DNA of 64,000 nt from Diprion similis (GCF_021155765.1 NC_060106.1:17572031-17636030); one strand, 5' to 3'; shown: positions 34,642 to 47,455, counted from the stretch's first letter. Numbers and translations: made by a program. The notes: generated from the sequence alone by a model not told the origin.

Positions 34642-36677
34642 GATTTAAGATTATTCAATTCAATTCAATTCAATTACGCCTCAGCCGCTTGCAACCGATT
34701 ATTCCGTGGATGATAATCAAATTGGTTGACATGCAGATTGTAAATAAAAGAACAAAACTTTTATTACCCCAGTTCACCCTGAGAGAAGCTGATTACGAGG
34801 GTGACTATATGTATACATGACCTCAAGATATCTGTATCATTTTTAAAGAAAAAATTGATATTAATTCTTTCGTTCGCTGTACAACCTAAACTATTACGTT
34901 AGCAAAAATGTTTAAAGGATTATTGTCTCTTTATTAATTTTCTAAATGTAGAATTTGAATGAAATTTTTTTTTTTTTGCTATGAATTCAAACTTATTACT
35001 TGGGTGACTTGTAACAGCAACAAATGTTTTGGTACAGTTTTTTTTCGAGATGATAATTTGTAACCTATGGCGAGCAAAATGTTATTATGGGGAGAAAAAA
35101 AAATGAATTTGGTATAAAGAAAGTGCTTTAATCAAGTTTTTTTCTCAGGTTGATAATTTAGAATTCATAGCAAGAAGATATGAATCCTTCAAGTGTATTG
35201 ATATTTGAAACAACTGTCTTTCATCAGCTATGAAAAAGCCACAAATTATCAGCCATTCATGTTTTGCTTGGTAAATAAGTTGAGTTTAACATTTATTGTA
35301 ATGCAGCAGCAAACTGTAATTAAACGTGAAAACATTGTTGACAAAAATCTATTACTAGTAGAATATAGTGGGAAAGTATCGAGGCTGAAAAGAAATACAT
35401 ATTTGAATTAAGTGTAATTCATGGTAATAAAAACGTACAGATTTAGACACATTCAGAGTCATCCTAATATAACACTATTCAATCCACGGATTTAACTATC
35501 AACATGATTATAATCATTCAAGAACATTCTTGGCCCCGATTGAAAGGATAATAGCCCATATATTTCTATGTTAAAGGCCAGTGATGATTGGAGATTGGTA
35601 CATTGGAGATACCATGACTGTAAAAAATTTTCACAGGGAGGGTTTGTTTTAAACAGTAACTGTTGAAGTCTTGGAGCTCAGGCTGAGATTTTTGCAGTCA
35701 TTAAATCACTGCCATCAAAGAAGATGCGAAAAACTAAAAAACTATCCAAACAGTCAATGTTGGTGAAGCACTAAACCACGAGTAGTTATACTTTCTTAGA
35801 TAGAACAAATAATTAAAGCCCCCTTAGTCCTCAGGCAACTTCCAATCCATTTTGGTTCTTCAAAGTAATCACGACTCCTTTTTTTGTTTACATTTGCACA
35901 TTCGATTCCTCGAACATGTTAATTTCTGAAATGACATCAAATTCGCAGTGCTGAAAAGTTGATTGTCTAAGATTGAAAAAAAGAGAACTGGATTATGAAT
36001 ATTGCAAGGTAAATAAAGTATAATCAAAGTGAATTTTTCTGGCAATAAAGAACAAATGACGTTTCAACATTCGCATTTCAGTGATCCTTTATTACGTAAT
36101 ATACTCTTTTTAAAATCAACTTTGATTTATCAACCAATACGCACAATGTAAGTAGCGGTTATTAGTTATAAAAAATTTATCAACATTCATTATTGCATTG
36201 CATGAAGAACTGCGGGTAGGAAAACAGACATAACTAATAGTTTTAATATTAATTGAAATTGGATTAAGGTAGCGTGGTAACAATCAACTCTGGGTTTTAA
36301 ATTGTCATTTCATTAATTTAGAGCAATTTCTAATAATCAAAGTTATCCAATTATGTAGACGTTTAAATTTGACAGTGTAAACTCTGCACAAAACTGGCTC
36401 AATAGAAATAGGCACTGAACTGAAAAAAAAATAATGACAACAAACTATGGTTTCGATGTGAATTATTAATAATATTCAATCTGTATAATAACAGGCATGG
36501 ACCTAAATGCCTTACAATCGTAATATATTAGTATTTTAATGTTGGAGGTGTTTGTTTTTAGTTTTTTTGACTGTCACTTTCTTATATTTTGTGTAATAAA
36601 ACTATTTTTTGTCTGTTTCCATGTGTGCAAAGATTATTGTTTTGTAATAGTGACGGACTTTCACTTACATCTCGGCG
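34642..36677. other. Intergenic: LTA4H promoter and eIF3j 3' UTR
   Basis: No coding frame is seen. The minus-strand eIF3j transcript enters from the right; a minus-strand AATAAA (plus tttatt near 36088-36093) is a candidate poly(A) signal. The left end holds the LTA4H 5' leader and a short pentanucleotide repeat. Confidence 0.5.
34653..34676. repeat. ATTCA pentanucleotide repeat
   Basis: Four to five tandem copies of ATTCA directly upstream of the LTA4H start codon, so within its leader or core promoter. Confidence 0.85.
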
Positions 36678-39572
36678 CTACATAAAGTCATTAAATTCGT
36701 CATCAAAACCATAATCGCCATATTCATTTAGGTGTGAATTATCACCCTCGACTCGTAGTTTTGCTTTGCCTTTACCCTTGTTCTTCTTACCCTTATCCCC
36801 TTTTTCAATCTTTTGTTTTTCAATAGCTAAATTTTCAACTGTCGTCTTGACCTTCTTCAAACTCATCGAAGACACTGTAAAAATTTCAATTCCAATTAGA
36901 AAACAGTGCATATGGTTGAGCGAGATAATATTCCATAAGGAGTAAGATACTAACAATTCACGGCAATGTTTTTAATGAGCTCTTCGGCGAACGTGGTAAA
37001 CTCAGCGTGCTTGTTGAATTGGTTTATTTTCTTTAAAAGTGCTTCACTGAACTGGTCGAACTCCTCTTTTGTGTCAGGTGTCATAGAGTCAAGTCCTACG
37101 GCAGCCTCTGGCGTCACACCTTAACATAAAAACGTTAGTTTCAGAATAAATTAGATAACACTGTTAACTTGAGAACAGCGCATACAAATTTTTGACCTGT
37201 ATCTTCAATTTTTGTGGTAGCATTTTCTTTCCGTCTTATACTTCTACCCAATCCAGTTAATAAGTAATTAGAATATAATTGTACATTTTACAAGTGTATA
37301 AATACTTGATGCCACCTGAAACTGTACTTATCAAGTTCAAACAAAAAATTGTTGTTACTGATTGATACTTTCGCATATTCGGTTTACACATTTTTGGATG
37401 AAAAAAAATTCAACTAGCTAGAAGCCATACAATCTTCACTATTCTTTAAAATAAGATACAAATAAGGAATACATTGTCGAACAGCTCATCAGGAACGATA
37501 CAGGAGATTAAGAACAGTATGCAAGGATGTATAAAGACTGACGTGGACACAACAGTTTGTTTGTGCAAAATATCAATTTTATTAAAATACATAACATTAT
37601 TAAATTTCATTGTATTAAAATTGGTAGTAAATCGTATGGATTTCGTTCATCTCTGGTACAGTTCCTGACAATCATAGATTCATTAATGTAGCATTTCGAA
37701 ACTTAATATTGTTAGATAAAAAATAATTAACATTAATTTCACTTATTATTTCATTAATCTTAGGTGGAAATGTTTATGTGGTTATTTTCATCCTTAATAC
37801 TGCACCTTTCTACGTATTTTCAGGCAATGAAAAATAATGCACAATGCATTCAGAATCACTAATTAAATTAGACTTCATCTTTTCAACTCGGAATTTCGAG
37901 AAAAATACTACTTTGAAACGAAGAATCTGATTTATGATTAAGTTTCTAGACTAATTTGATACAATTTCGTCGAGTTTATTAGCTCAGAATTCTACATCCC
38001 TCGAAAATCTATCACAATATTTTAAGCTTGCCTAATCTCGCGGTAACCACTCATGAGTCGGAGTATATTTAAAGAATTAAGCATCAGTCAAATTTGATTA
38101 ATTGAGAATTTGAATCAGCTTCATTAATTATCTCAGGGTTGAATTAAGTTTAATGTCATTTGCGAAATATCTCAAGGTTAATTCTAGTATTAAATTAATT
38201 ACGAAATTCGTACGTGTCGAGGTTGTTGTAAAAATTTGTGGGCAAAACAGAAAAAAAAAAAAAAAATGTCTGTAGCAACACCAGGAAACTAAAATTATGT
38301 GCAACAGATAAATTTAATATCAATAAAAATGAAATTCCACAAATCTCTCAATAATCTGAGATACAGCAGATTCGAATACAGGTAAAAATTAAAAGTGATA
38401 GATAGTACAAGTGGATTAATAATAATTATTATGATTGTGAGAATATTTGATAGCAAGGGAAAATTGTTATTTTTTTTCACTTTTTTGTGGTTTACGGGGA
38501 CTAAAGTCAACAAGGTTTGACAAACCAAATGTTTCCATGGCTAGTCGAAGATCCGCTTCTTCCTGAAGCCTCTGACGTCTCAGCATTTCCGCTCTCCTTT
38601 CCTCAGGTGTCAGTGCCTCTTCCTTTTCTTTCGCCTTTCTTTCTGCTTCTTCTCGCGTCTTTTTCTAGATATGAAGAAAATAATTTGTTTAAAATACTTT
38701 ATAGCGATTGATTGATACTCTCAATAGAGAGTTCGAATACAGAATTCATTTACCATAAAGAAATATTTCTCAACAATCTTGTAAAATTTTGGTGATTTAA
38801 ACCGATCAGCAGAGTTACGATAGTGAAATTTTTATTAAACAACTATGAGTGAAAATAAAATAAGTACAATCATTTTTTAATAATACAGATGCTGACCTCA
38901 CGCTCCTCGATTTTATCGGCCAACGTTTTTTTAGGTTTGGCCTTAGCCTTTGGCACCTCAGCAGCCTTTTCTACATCTTTTTTTTCCTCTTCTACATCTT
39001 CCCAACTATCCTAATAACGTCAAGAAATATTAAACAATTAAGTATACGTTAATGAGATCATCGACACGAAGCGGTAATAGACATTGGAAAGAGAAAAATG
39101 CCATGTCAAAGACTTTGGAATAATACACACATCTTTTGGGAAAATAATGTTGAAAGAGTAGAAGTGAAGACATATTGATTTATTTGATCCGGACTAGATG
39201 AGCTGAAAATTTTTATAGAGAAAGACATTCAAAAATTCCATGCGGTAATTGGGACAAGGTTATGAAAATTCGGTGGTGAAACATATGGAGGCAGAATGAA
39301 ACTGATATAAGAATGTTCGAATATTTACTATCTGAGTATTAAAGTGTCCGTCAATACCTTAACGTCTTCCTCTTCATCTTCGCCTTCCCATTTATTGGAC
39401 CTCATTGCGAGGTCGAATTTGGCCTCAACATTATCCGCGTCTGCAATATGATACGATACGAAACGAGTTGTCAAAAATTAAGCCGAATCACTAGAAATTC
39501 ATTTCCTCCTAATCGAATGTATCGGTGAAGAATATTTTGTCATTTAAAATACATACCCCACTCGTCATCCAT
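36678..39572 (-). CDS. eIF3j: Eukaryotic translation initiation factor 3 subunit j
   Basis: eIF3j is a loosely bound eIF3 subunit at the ribosome decoding centre, acting in initiation and recycling. Six exons: 39557-39572, 39358-39440, 38897-39010, 38526-38664, 36955-37119 and 36678-36874 (714 nt, 237 aa). The first exon encodes only MDDEW plus one base. The N-terminus is acidic (EGEDEEEDVKDSWEDVEEE), followed by a basic charged helix (ADKIEEREKKTREEAERK), TPEERRAEMLRRQRLQEEADL, the helical core (GVTPEAAVGLDSMTP, EFDQFSEALLKKINQF) and a Lys/Gly-rich stretch ending YGFDDEFNDFM, the characteristic eIF3j C-terminus. The exon 38526-38664 donor is a weak GTTTGT. Reading past it gives an alternative 19-residue end. 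The gene is head-to-head with MCRS1. Confidence 0.94.
38467..38526 (-). other. Alternative eIF3j C-terminal end by reading through the exon-4 donor
   Basis: If the weak GTTTGT donor after ETFG is not used, the frame continues GLSNLVDFSPRKPQKSEKK and stops at 38467-38469. This would give a truncated eIF3j lacking the conserved helical core and acidic tail. Confidence 0.3.
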
Positions 39573-40574
39573 GATCTTGACTTTTATGAAATATCACTCA
39601 AATTGTCGGGCAAAACGTGCACGCAATAAAAATCAACGAGCCACAACGGGCCTTCTCTTAATCCCATGGGGCGAATGATTCAACTGTTTGCCGTTTAAGC
39701 TCTGGCTGTCGACTCGTCCTCTAACTTGGCGGGGCTCACGTTTTCATTGGTTTCGGGAACCGCGAAAAACCCGATTTAAATTTTTACTCGGGTTTTTTGC
39801 AGCCTATCCTTCATCGCCTACGTTACTCGTTTGCTGATCGGTAAAAACACATTTCCAACTTTAGACAATTAATTGTTTTATCGTGAAAACAAAAAACTTT
39901 GCTATTTCTGTGTTACAAAAGGACAATGGATGTAACGTTATCGACAAAACACCCCAGCATTGTTTCACTTTACCTACAAACATGTGTAACTTATACGTCT
40001 CCATTTTGATCTTCTCACTTTCTGCATATCCTCAGTCAACGCTTTCTGGACTGTCCTGTGAACGTTGATTTTGATATATTGGGTAGATTATTTTAATTCA
40101 ATAGTAATATTAATACAATCCTTTGCAATTGTTAATCATATTTTAATCTATTTCTTCGACTTAATGAATAAATAAAATGAAGGTAATTGCTCTGCAATTT
40201 CTAGGGAAGTTTGCTTAGGATTCGGAAGATGGCACTACGGCGGCATAGAATGATAAATTATATTATGTATGTACGACGTTCTACCATTGGCTCAAATCAA
40301 TGACGTAAACTAATGAAGCAAACGAGCAAACCACGCACAATAACAACAAAATGTGACTGCGTACCGTCAAATTTCATTAAAATAAAGTTATAAAATCTAG
40401 TTTTATTTCCACGGGACATTTAATTACTGAATCGTGTGACTATTTGAAATTTTTTTTACAACTAACAAATCCGATCACGACCTGAAATTTTGGCTTGGCA
40501 TTCCGAGATCTGTAATAGATACATACTTCTACTTGAATATTCGTTGCAAGTTTACTTTTCTACAATAATCAGCG
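39573..40574. promoter_or_regulatory. Shared interval between eIF3j and MCRS1 starts
   Basis: The ATGs lie 1,002 bp apart, head-to-head. No TATA box lies at a convincing position for either gene. Only short, unconvincing frames are present, such as a 61-codon plus-strand frame near 39883. Confidence 0.5.
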
Positions 40575-42827
40575 ATGGATATCTCGTCTTCTTCGAATAT
40601 TAATGTTTCTGGTCTTTCTCATGATACTGACGGATTTTTAACCCTTCCTGTAGAATCTCCAAACTCAGATGCGTTAGGGATAAAACGCAGAAGGTATGCT
40701 ACCCTTTAACCATTACAATTTGGTTAATAACATTAAACTTGTATTGTTACCACGTATTTATTACAGTTCTTCGCGGACGATAAAACGTCGAAAATTTGAC
40801 GACGAATTGGTTGAAACTACATTCAATCTCCAACCTCCTACAGCAGCAACAAAATCTAATTCACGATCAAGAACTGTATCTATGTCTGGTGGACCGTTGG
40901 ATCTTTTGCCATCGCCTACGCTACCTAGTCCTATTCCAATTCCAGCAACAATAACACAGTCAGACAGATGTAATCGACGTCCTAGTAGGCCCAGTGGCTC
41001 TACAGGACCCGGTAGAAAGAATAAGAAGAATAAAAATCATCCACATTCAATCAATGCAACCAAAGACCTAGGCAGATGGAAACCGACGGATGATTTGGCT
41101 TTGATAACTGGTGTTCAGCAGACAAACGATTTGAGAATGGTAAATATATATATGACGAGTATGTATATCGCACATAAACAATTGCTAGTGGTTTTTTTAT
41201 CCACATATGTTGTGGCTTACAAAAAGATACATTTTAAGGTTTTTTTTTTGTTTTTTTTTTTAATTTTTTTTCTCAGGTCCATCGAGGCACCAAATTTTCT
41301 TGCCGCTTCACACTACAGGAAATACAGCAACGATGGTATGCGCTGTTATATGACAGTGCAGTGTCTAGGGTAGCTGTTCAAGCAATGCGCAATTTACATC
41401 CAGAATTAATTGCCACAGTTCAAGCTAGAACACTATACAGCAAAGCTGAAGAAGATCTTTTGGGAACAGTGAAATCTGTACAGTACCCACATAAAAATAC
41501 AATCTGAAAAATTTCAGTCGTTGTATTTATCCATTCAATAAACTTCTCTGCCTCATTTTTCACAGAGTTCTCAACCAACGTTGGAAACGTTTCAGGAACT
41601 TTTAGAAGTAAATGCTCAAACATTCTACCCTGCTCGAACAGCTAAAGCCTTGATGGCACATTGGCAGCTTATGAAACAGTATCACTTATTACCCGATCAA
41701 ACAGTTCAAGGTTTGCCTCGTGGTGAGCATGTGTTGAGTTTCTCCGATGCAGAGGATATGATAAATGATTCTGAACTTGTTGAACAAAAGGATGAAATGA
41801 TCGATGCCGAATTAGCCATGGCTGACAGAAAAAATAAAAAAGAGATCCGAATGTTAGAAAATGAGCTTGGTAGATGGCAAGTTCTTGTCGATAGTGTGAC
41901 AGGCAACAACCCTCCAGATTTTGATAATCAAACCTTAGCCATATTAAGAGGAAGGCTCGTTAGATATCTTATGAGATCGCGAGAGGTGAGGAAAGAAATC
42001 GCTTTTTAGTGCATATTTTATTTACGTAGAATGCCACAGTAATCATTGGTTTGAAATTTTTTAAGATCACTGTGGGTCGTTCAACAAAGGATCACAGCGT
42101 TGATGTTGATCTGACATTAGAAGGCCCAGCCTGGAAGGTATCCAGACGTCAGGGCACAATACGGTTGAGAAACAATGGTGATTTCTTTCTATCTTCTGAA
42201 GGAAAGAGGCCAATTTTTGTCGACAGCAGACCCATTTTAGCTGGGAATAAAATGAAGCTTAATAATAATAGCGTCGTGGAGGTGAGTGATTTTTATTTAA
42301 GGGTGTAGATGTGCTTACAATTTTTGAGAATCCAAGATTTTACAGGATTGGAGGTATAAAATGATAGTTTATACAACTAGGGCATAAAACGATCTATTTC
42401 ACACGAGTGTCATGCCGATCACATAAGTGCAAAATATTCAGATGAATTGTATATAATATTTTTTGGCCCCGTGTGCGTAAAGTCAGTGTGTGAAGTATCG
42501 ATTTCTGAGCGTAAAGTAAACTTTCTTGCGCATGGTGTGTGTAAAGTAAAAGCTGTCACTCAACACACGTGCGCGCAAAAGTTCACTTTCACTCAGAAAT
42601 TGGTACTATACACACTAACTTTACTCAGAGGGGTCGAAAAGAACTTATTTTCATATAACTTGTTACTCATTAATTATATCAACATCACATTACATCTCTT
42701 TTTTTTATTAATCGTTCTGGTAAATAATTTGTTACAGATTGCAGGTCTACGTTTCATATTTTTGATAAATCAAGAATTGATATCCGTAATACGTCAAGAA
42801 GCTGCAAAGTTGAATCTAAACCCTTAA
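40575..42827 (+). CDS. MCRS1: Microspherule protein 1 (FHA domain; INO80/NSL complex)
   Basis: MCRS1 (Rcd5 in Drosophila) is a subunit of the NSL histone acetyltransferase and INO80 complexes and has centrosome/spindle roles. Six exons: 40575-40693, 40767-41139, 41277-41477, 41566-41985, 42066-42281 and 42738-42827 (1,419 nt, 472 aa; human 462). The N-terminus is Ser/Pro-rich with basic stretches (SSRTIKRRKFDDE; PGRKNKKNKNHPHS). The conserved MCRS N-terminal domain starts DLGRWKPTDDLALI and holds FTLQEIQQRWYALLYD. A coiled region (DEMIDAELAMADRKNKKEI) follows. The C-terminal FHA domain (about 353-455) shows ITVGRSTKDHSVDVDL and the later FDSR/FVDSRPI region, interrupted by a 456-bp intron that carries an inverted repeat. 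Every junction keeps frame. AATAAA follows at 42839 and at 43269. Confidence 0.95.
42459..42640. repeat. Imperfect inverted repeat in MCRS1 intron 5
   Basis: Arms of ~80 nt (about 42459-42541 and 42560-42640) are reverse complements at roughly three-quarters identity by eye, with conserved cores such as GATTTCTGAG and its partner CTCAGAAAT, and TTGCGC / GCGCAA. The loop is short. The arms also hold internal GCGTAAAGT-like subrepeats. It lies wholly within the last intron and may be a small foldback/MITE remnant or a transcribed hairpin. Confidence 0.7.
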
Positions 42828-43268
42828 ATGAGGCAAAAAATAAAACGTGCGTCACTAAAAATCGATACAATTGGAATCTCACGAGCTTATCAATCCGAAA
42901 AATTCGCATGCTGAAATACTGAACTCGAGTGATTCAAAGGAAATATCTTTCCTGATGAATTCTGTATCTAAAATTGAGTGTCAAGTGAATATTCCAAAGG
43001 GCTTCGAGTGCGTGGATAAGTGATGATGTGTGTGATTCCAACTAAAACTTTCAATCACTGGAAGAAAGTGAAAAAATTCGTAAAAACCTCAATACGGTTT
43101 TTAGGCTATATACGTTAATTAAAAAATGTGTAGACTAGTTATGGAGACCCAGTAATTTTCCGCAGATACCTCCACGTTGTTGAGAAAAAAGATTCCGTCA
43201 ACTATAGTTATTAGGAACAACATATGACGTATTATTACAAATGCATCGTTCTTTCTCCGATCACAGTG

Positions 43269-43274
43269 AATAAA
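43269..43274 (+). terminator. Polyadenylation signal of MCRS1
   Basis: AATAAA about 440 bp past the MCRS1 stop; a proximal AATAAA at 42839-42844 overlaps the region just after the stop. Confidence 0.4.
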
Positions 43275-43412
43275 GATGTGTGTTACTTTGATTAAGATTT
43301 ATTATTACACCCCTTTTAATTAGGTACCGTTTTGTGCATCGATTTCAAATCCCAATGACTGTAAAGACAGCGAGTAATGAAAGTATTCAATGTTGTATCA
43401 ATAATATCACAA

Positions 43413-44000
43413 ATAGGTATGTATGTACCTTAGACTGTATCAAAGAAATTAACTGTTTTTTTTTTTTTTTTAAATATACTGAAAATATTGTTCAGGATAC
43501 CGAAAAACGGCGCCTGTTAAAATGGGAGCTCTTAATTTTAATACCAAGAAGTGCCTCATCGCGATTTTCTACTTTCCATAAGAATAACATGGCAAAAATG
43601 GTTCTTGCTCCTTGCGATTTTTACAACTAGATAACGACGCGTCGTACAGAAAATTCAAAAACATATTTTTGTAAGAAATTGAACGTTCTACAAAAAAGGT
43701 CTCTTGTCATTTTACGATAAATCTATTCTTTCAAAAGTTATTTGAGGTCAAACATCAACAAAGGACCTCAAATAGCTTTTGAAGGAGTAGACTTATCGTA
43801 AAATGACAAGAGACCTTTTTTGCCATGTTATTCTTATGAAGAGTAGAAAATCGCGATGAGGCACATCCTCAAATTAAAATTAAGAGCTCTCGTTTTAACA
43901 GGCACCTTTTTTCGGTATCCTGAACAATATTTTCAGTTTATTTAAAAAAAAAAAAAAATAGTCAATTCTTTTGATACAGTCTGATGTACCTACTACCTAT
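43413..44000. mobile_element. Foldback (long inverted-repeat) non-autonomous element
   Basis: A 588-bp palindrome-like element. The ends match as inverted copies (left ATAGGTATG...GACTGTATCAAA, right TTTGATACAGTC...ACCTAT). The arms run inward through matching poly-T/poly-A, CCGAAAAACGGCGCCTGTT versus its partner, the ATCGCGATTTTCTAC partner pair and CATAAGAATAACATGGCAAA. They finish in a nearly perfect inner stem (GGTCTCTTGTCATTTTACG... GACCTCAAATAG) around a loop near 43752-43766. The left arm alone carries ~95 bp (about 43600-43695) absent from the right, so the palindrome is asymmetric. No transposase frame is present. Flanks are AT-rich and no clear target-site duplication could be fixed. 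It ends ~40 bp before the probable transcription start of the giant gene. Confidence 0.8.
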
Positions 44001-44038
44001 GAAGGATTGATGGTAATCGATAGTTTTGAGTTATTTCG

Positions 44039-44110
44039 TCAGATGGCGTTAGTAGTTGTATTTGTGTTCAACATGGCGTGCGTGTTGTCGCAAGTGATTT
44101 TGATAGCCAG
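44039..44110 (+). promoter_or_regulatory. Probable Initiator and first exon of the giant gene
   Basis: TCAGAT at 44039-44044 fits an Initiator. The segment after it ends in AG followed by a GTGAGC donor at 44111, and the next plus-strand acceptor with a strong pyrimidine tract is at 47376-47377, before the giant ORF. The exon contains ATG at 44073, which in the spliced message opens a 24-codon upstream ORF ending at 47414. Assignment to the giant gene is inference. Confidence 0.45.
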
Positions 44111-47100
44111 GTGAGCTCGCGTTTTTTTTCTATAATTTAGTGATTACGAAGCATTGTTAGTTGTTGCAAATATACGAAATCAGTGAATGAAAGTGATATT
44201 ATCGTATAAATGGAGATGTTAAACCAATGATCACTCCGTGAGTATTGTTTATTATGTTAAATATGTCAAGGAAGGGGGCAGACGGTCTACCTGGCAAGGT
44301 GCATTCATTCGCAGGTATTACGATATATGCAGTATAAGTATATTTTGTACGACACAGGTCCACACGCGACGTTGGTTCGAAACTTTTTCACTCTTAATCG
44401 GCGAGTTGTTTCCGAGCCACGTTGTTAATCCGACCACATTATTGTTTACCTTCATTTCGACCTTTTCCAATATTCGTTAGATATTACTGCTCGCCTTTTA
44501 TCGTTATACTTATTCGAGAAGCCTTAGTGCTCGACTTTGCTGATCACTAGTGTGGAAATTGTTTTTTCTTTTTCACGAATCTATGAATTTCAATTTTATG
44601 TGATTGTTTCTCTGCATGCGTATCACTCGCACCAATTGTCTCTTCTATATTAAAACATTTGAAGATTACAAATACTAAACGCTTACACAATTAACTTTTT
44701 ATCATACGATTCACCATTAACAATGATACAAATTGTATTGAGGATTGGTTTCTTTTTAATAAAAACAACAGTTTGGCAATCAATGGTTTCATTAAATATT
44801 TACTTTTTTACCCTCCTATATTTCCTATGTGGAACAAAGGGACTGGATGTTATTGATATATTTTCTCTTAACTTGTTGTTCTTGATTAGCCCATCAACAA
44901 CATTAAAATGCACAAATCTATTATTCACGTATTATAATGTGAAATATTTACGCACTCTGAGAAAAAGTATGTGCATATATACATACCTCTTATCAGCCTT
45001 GATATATTTATCTACCCTTTATGCTTATTATTTGCAAAGTGGCAAAAAAAGAAAAAGAAAAAGAAGAAAACGAAAATGAAAATGTGTAGTATTTCGTGTG
45101 TCACATTCACTAGACTATCTACAATAAATAACGCGTAAAATACAAATCACAACAGTTGAATTACCAATTCTAATTGAGATTATATGCTGGTATCACTGTA
45201 TAATATAAATATATATATGCGTAGAAAAATATTAAACTTATTTAGTACAATCTTCGCACAATTGGTCGAACACCTTTGTTTAATATGCTTGTGTAGCAAA
45301 TAATTGCAAATGGAATTCGAAAACAATTTGTCCGAATGATTAAAATTTGCTTTGTTTTAGTTAATAAAATACATCATTGCAATATAGGTAGCTAACAATA
45401 ATCTTCTACAACTATTACTTCTTTACATGATTGAAAATTTTTGATATTGAATAATTTGAAGATTACTAAACCCTTTATAAGTCAGATCATTAGATGGCAA
45501 ACTATAAGCTAGACCACATGGTCAACCTAATCACCAATTAACTTCTATAGTTTTTGGCTACCGTAGAGCTCCAAGACGACTGAATTAAAAACTCTTCTTG
45601 AATCAAATCTTTATTTCTACGATTAATTTTCCTTATCTTGAAACATAACGGCGCAACACAACTGATTTTCTTATCTACGGTATAATAACATTTTTGCATT
45701 CTGGCAAATTTATTGCTTTATACCTATTACCTACGCTACCATTAACGCCCACGCACATTGATATTAAATCAATTTCAGTTTATTTCAATTGTATCGAATT
45801 TGTTTGAATTGGAGTATATTTGGAAAGTTTTGTTATTCTCATACCTTATCACAGATTCTAATGTGTTTTGTTATCTCTGTATGAACTTGACGATTACTTA
45901 ATTCTCAGATCTATTATTTTTTATCCTATGACCTTCAGTGTGTATTTTCATCGTTTAACAAATGATGAATATTTTAGCTGTGTAATCAGAACTGTTGTGT
46001 AATTTATAACTAATAGAAACCACTTCCTTACTCAGCCAGGCAAAGATAATTGCATTTTAGTTTTTCGTAAGCATTATTGTTGTCAGTGCAACAGTATTGG
46101 TAGGCATATTGTAATATTTGGGCCAATAATTGATACCTATTATCACTACTTTTCTAACACACATTCAAACTTTATTTCACTTTCATCATTCCGATTATCT
46201 GAATGTAGTAAAATATACGATACTGTATTATTTCCTGCTCTAACTGACATCACTATAACAATACAGACATCGGCATACAAAATGTAATGCGTCACAAAAC
46301 ATCGGTTTAATTTTCCTAACGAAGGAAATATTTTCGGTGTTAATTTGTTTTCTGGTAGGAATTATTTCCTTGTCCATCTATTTGGTGATTCATAAATCTT
46401 TACTTTAATCTCAGAAATTATGTTCGATCATGAGAATTAATTAATCACAACACATTTCATTATTAAACGATTTTGAGCTATTGCATATTATTAGAATACA
46501 TTATCGGTATATACTAAGATTAAATTATTCAGAATGGGAAACTTCATCCATAAATTGTGTATCAACTAAACCAATAAGGTATTAGTATTAGTATATACGT
46601 ATAGTATAAGTATACCAAAATACAAAAACTGTAAATGCGTAAATTACATCAAAATAGTTGATGATATTTCTGAGAGGATGATGCACCTTGCCGATATATC
46701 GTTGTAAAATACAAGGATTACAGACTTCATAATGGCATATGGGATTCAAAGTACATTTAAACTAAATTTTTACTTTATTCTGTTTCTGTTGAATGTTTTA
46801 CATTAAATCATTGTACTTCAATTTTTGGCTTCGACCTAGAACATGTATGTTTTTAGCATCTGAAGTATACAACTTACATACCATATTGAAGTTAGTAACA
46901 TTATTGTGATGATTCATGCTGAGGAAAAACTGTTCTTCCGTAATTCTGGAGTTGTCTGAATTTCAGTGATTCTTTATTAGTAAACAATACATGCTCGTAT
47001 TTCAAAATCTTAATTCCTTTGAAATCATTATAAAATTAAGCAAAGAGTGATTTTTTCCTAAAATTTTGTTACGATAACGTTAATAACTTTAGCCTCGTAC

Positions 47101-47377
47101 TTCCACATGCAAGGAGCACCTCAATCGAAAATTTAATTATGAATTGATGATTGTTATACGTGTTTTTTGGGAACTAAGTTTTTAAAATATTTTTAAGTGG
47201 AATTTACTTTACTCTTTGTATTACTCAATTGATAATTTGAATAATTTAGTGAATATTGTGTAACTGTCCGAATTGGAAAAATCGTAAACATTGTCCATTT
47301 AATTTATCTAACTTATTTAACATGTGATGTAATATAAATGTATTTCAGGTAAGTAGAAGTTTTATTTATTTTTTTAG
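44111..47377 (+). other. Inferred 3.3-kb 5' UTR intron
   Basis: AT-rich sequence between the probable first exon and the giant coding exon. Open frames are short with random composition. There is a purine-rich tract near 45043-45080. No gene, RNA or repeat family is recognised. Confidence 0.45.
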
Positions 47378-47455
47378 GAACACACAACATTTGAATTCAT
47401 CAATGGCAGCTTGAAAGATGCACGACTAATTATACAAGACAATTGAAGCAAGACA

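Noticed and set aside
36500-36620. Plus-strand AATAAA near the eIF3j end as a gene terminator
   Set aside because: Wrong strand for eIF3j and there is no plus-strand gene there.
40696-41373. 225-codon ORF as a separate gene
   Set aside because: It is MCRS1 exon 2 read into introns at both ends; the spliced frame is the real product.
43334-43630. 98-codon ORF over the foldback element's left arm
   Set aside because: Includes the poly-T encoded Phe run and spans the element boundary; no protein character.
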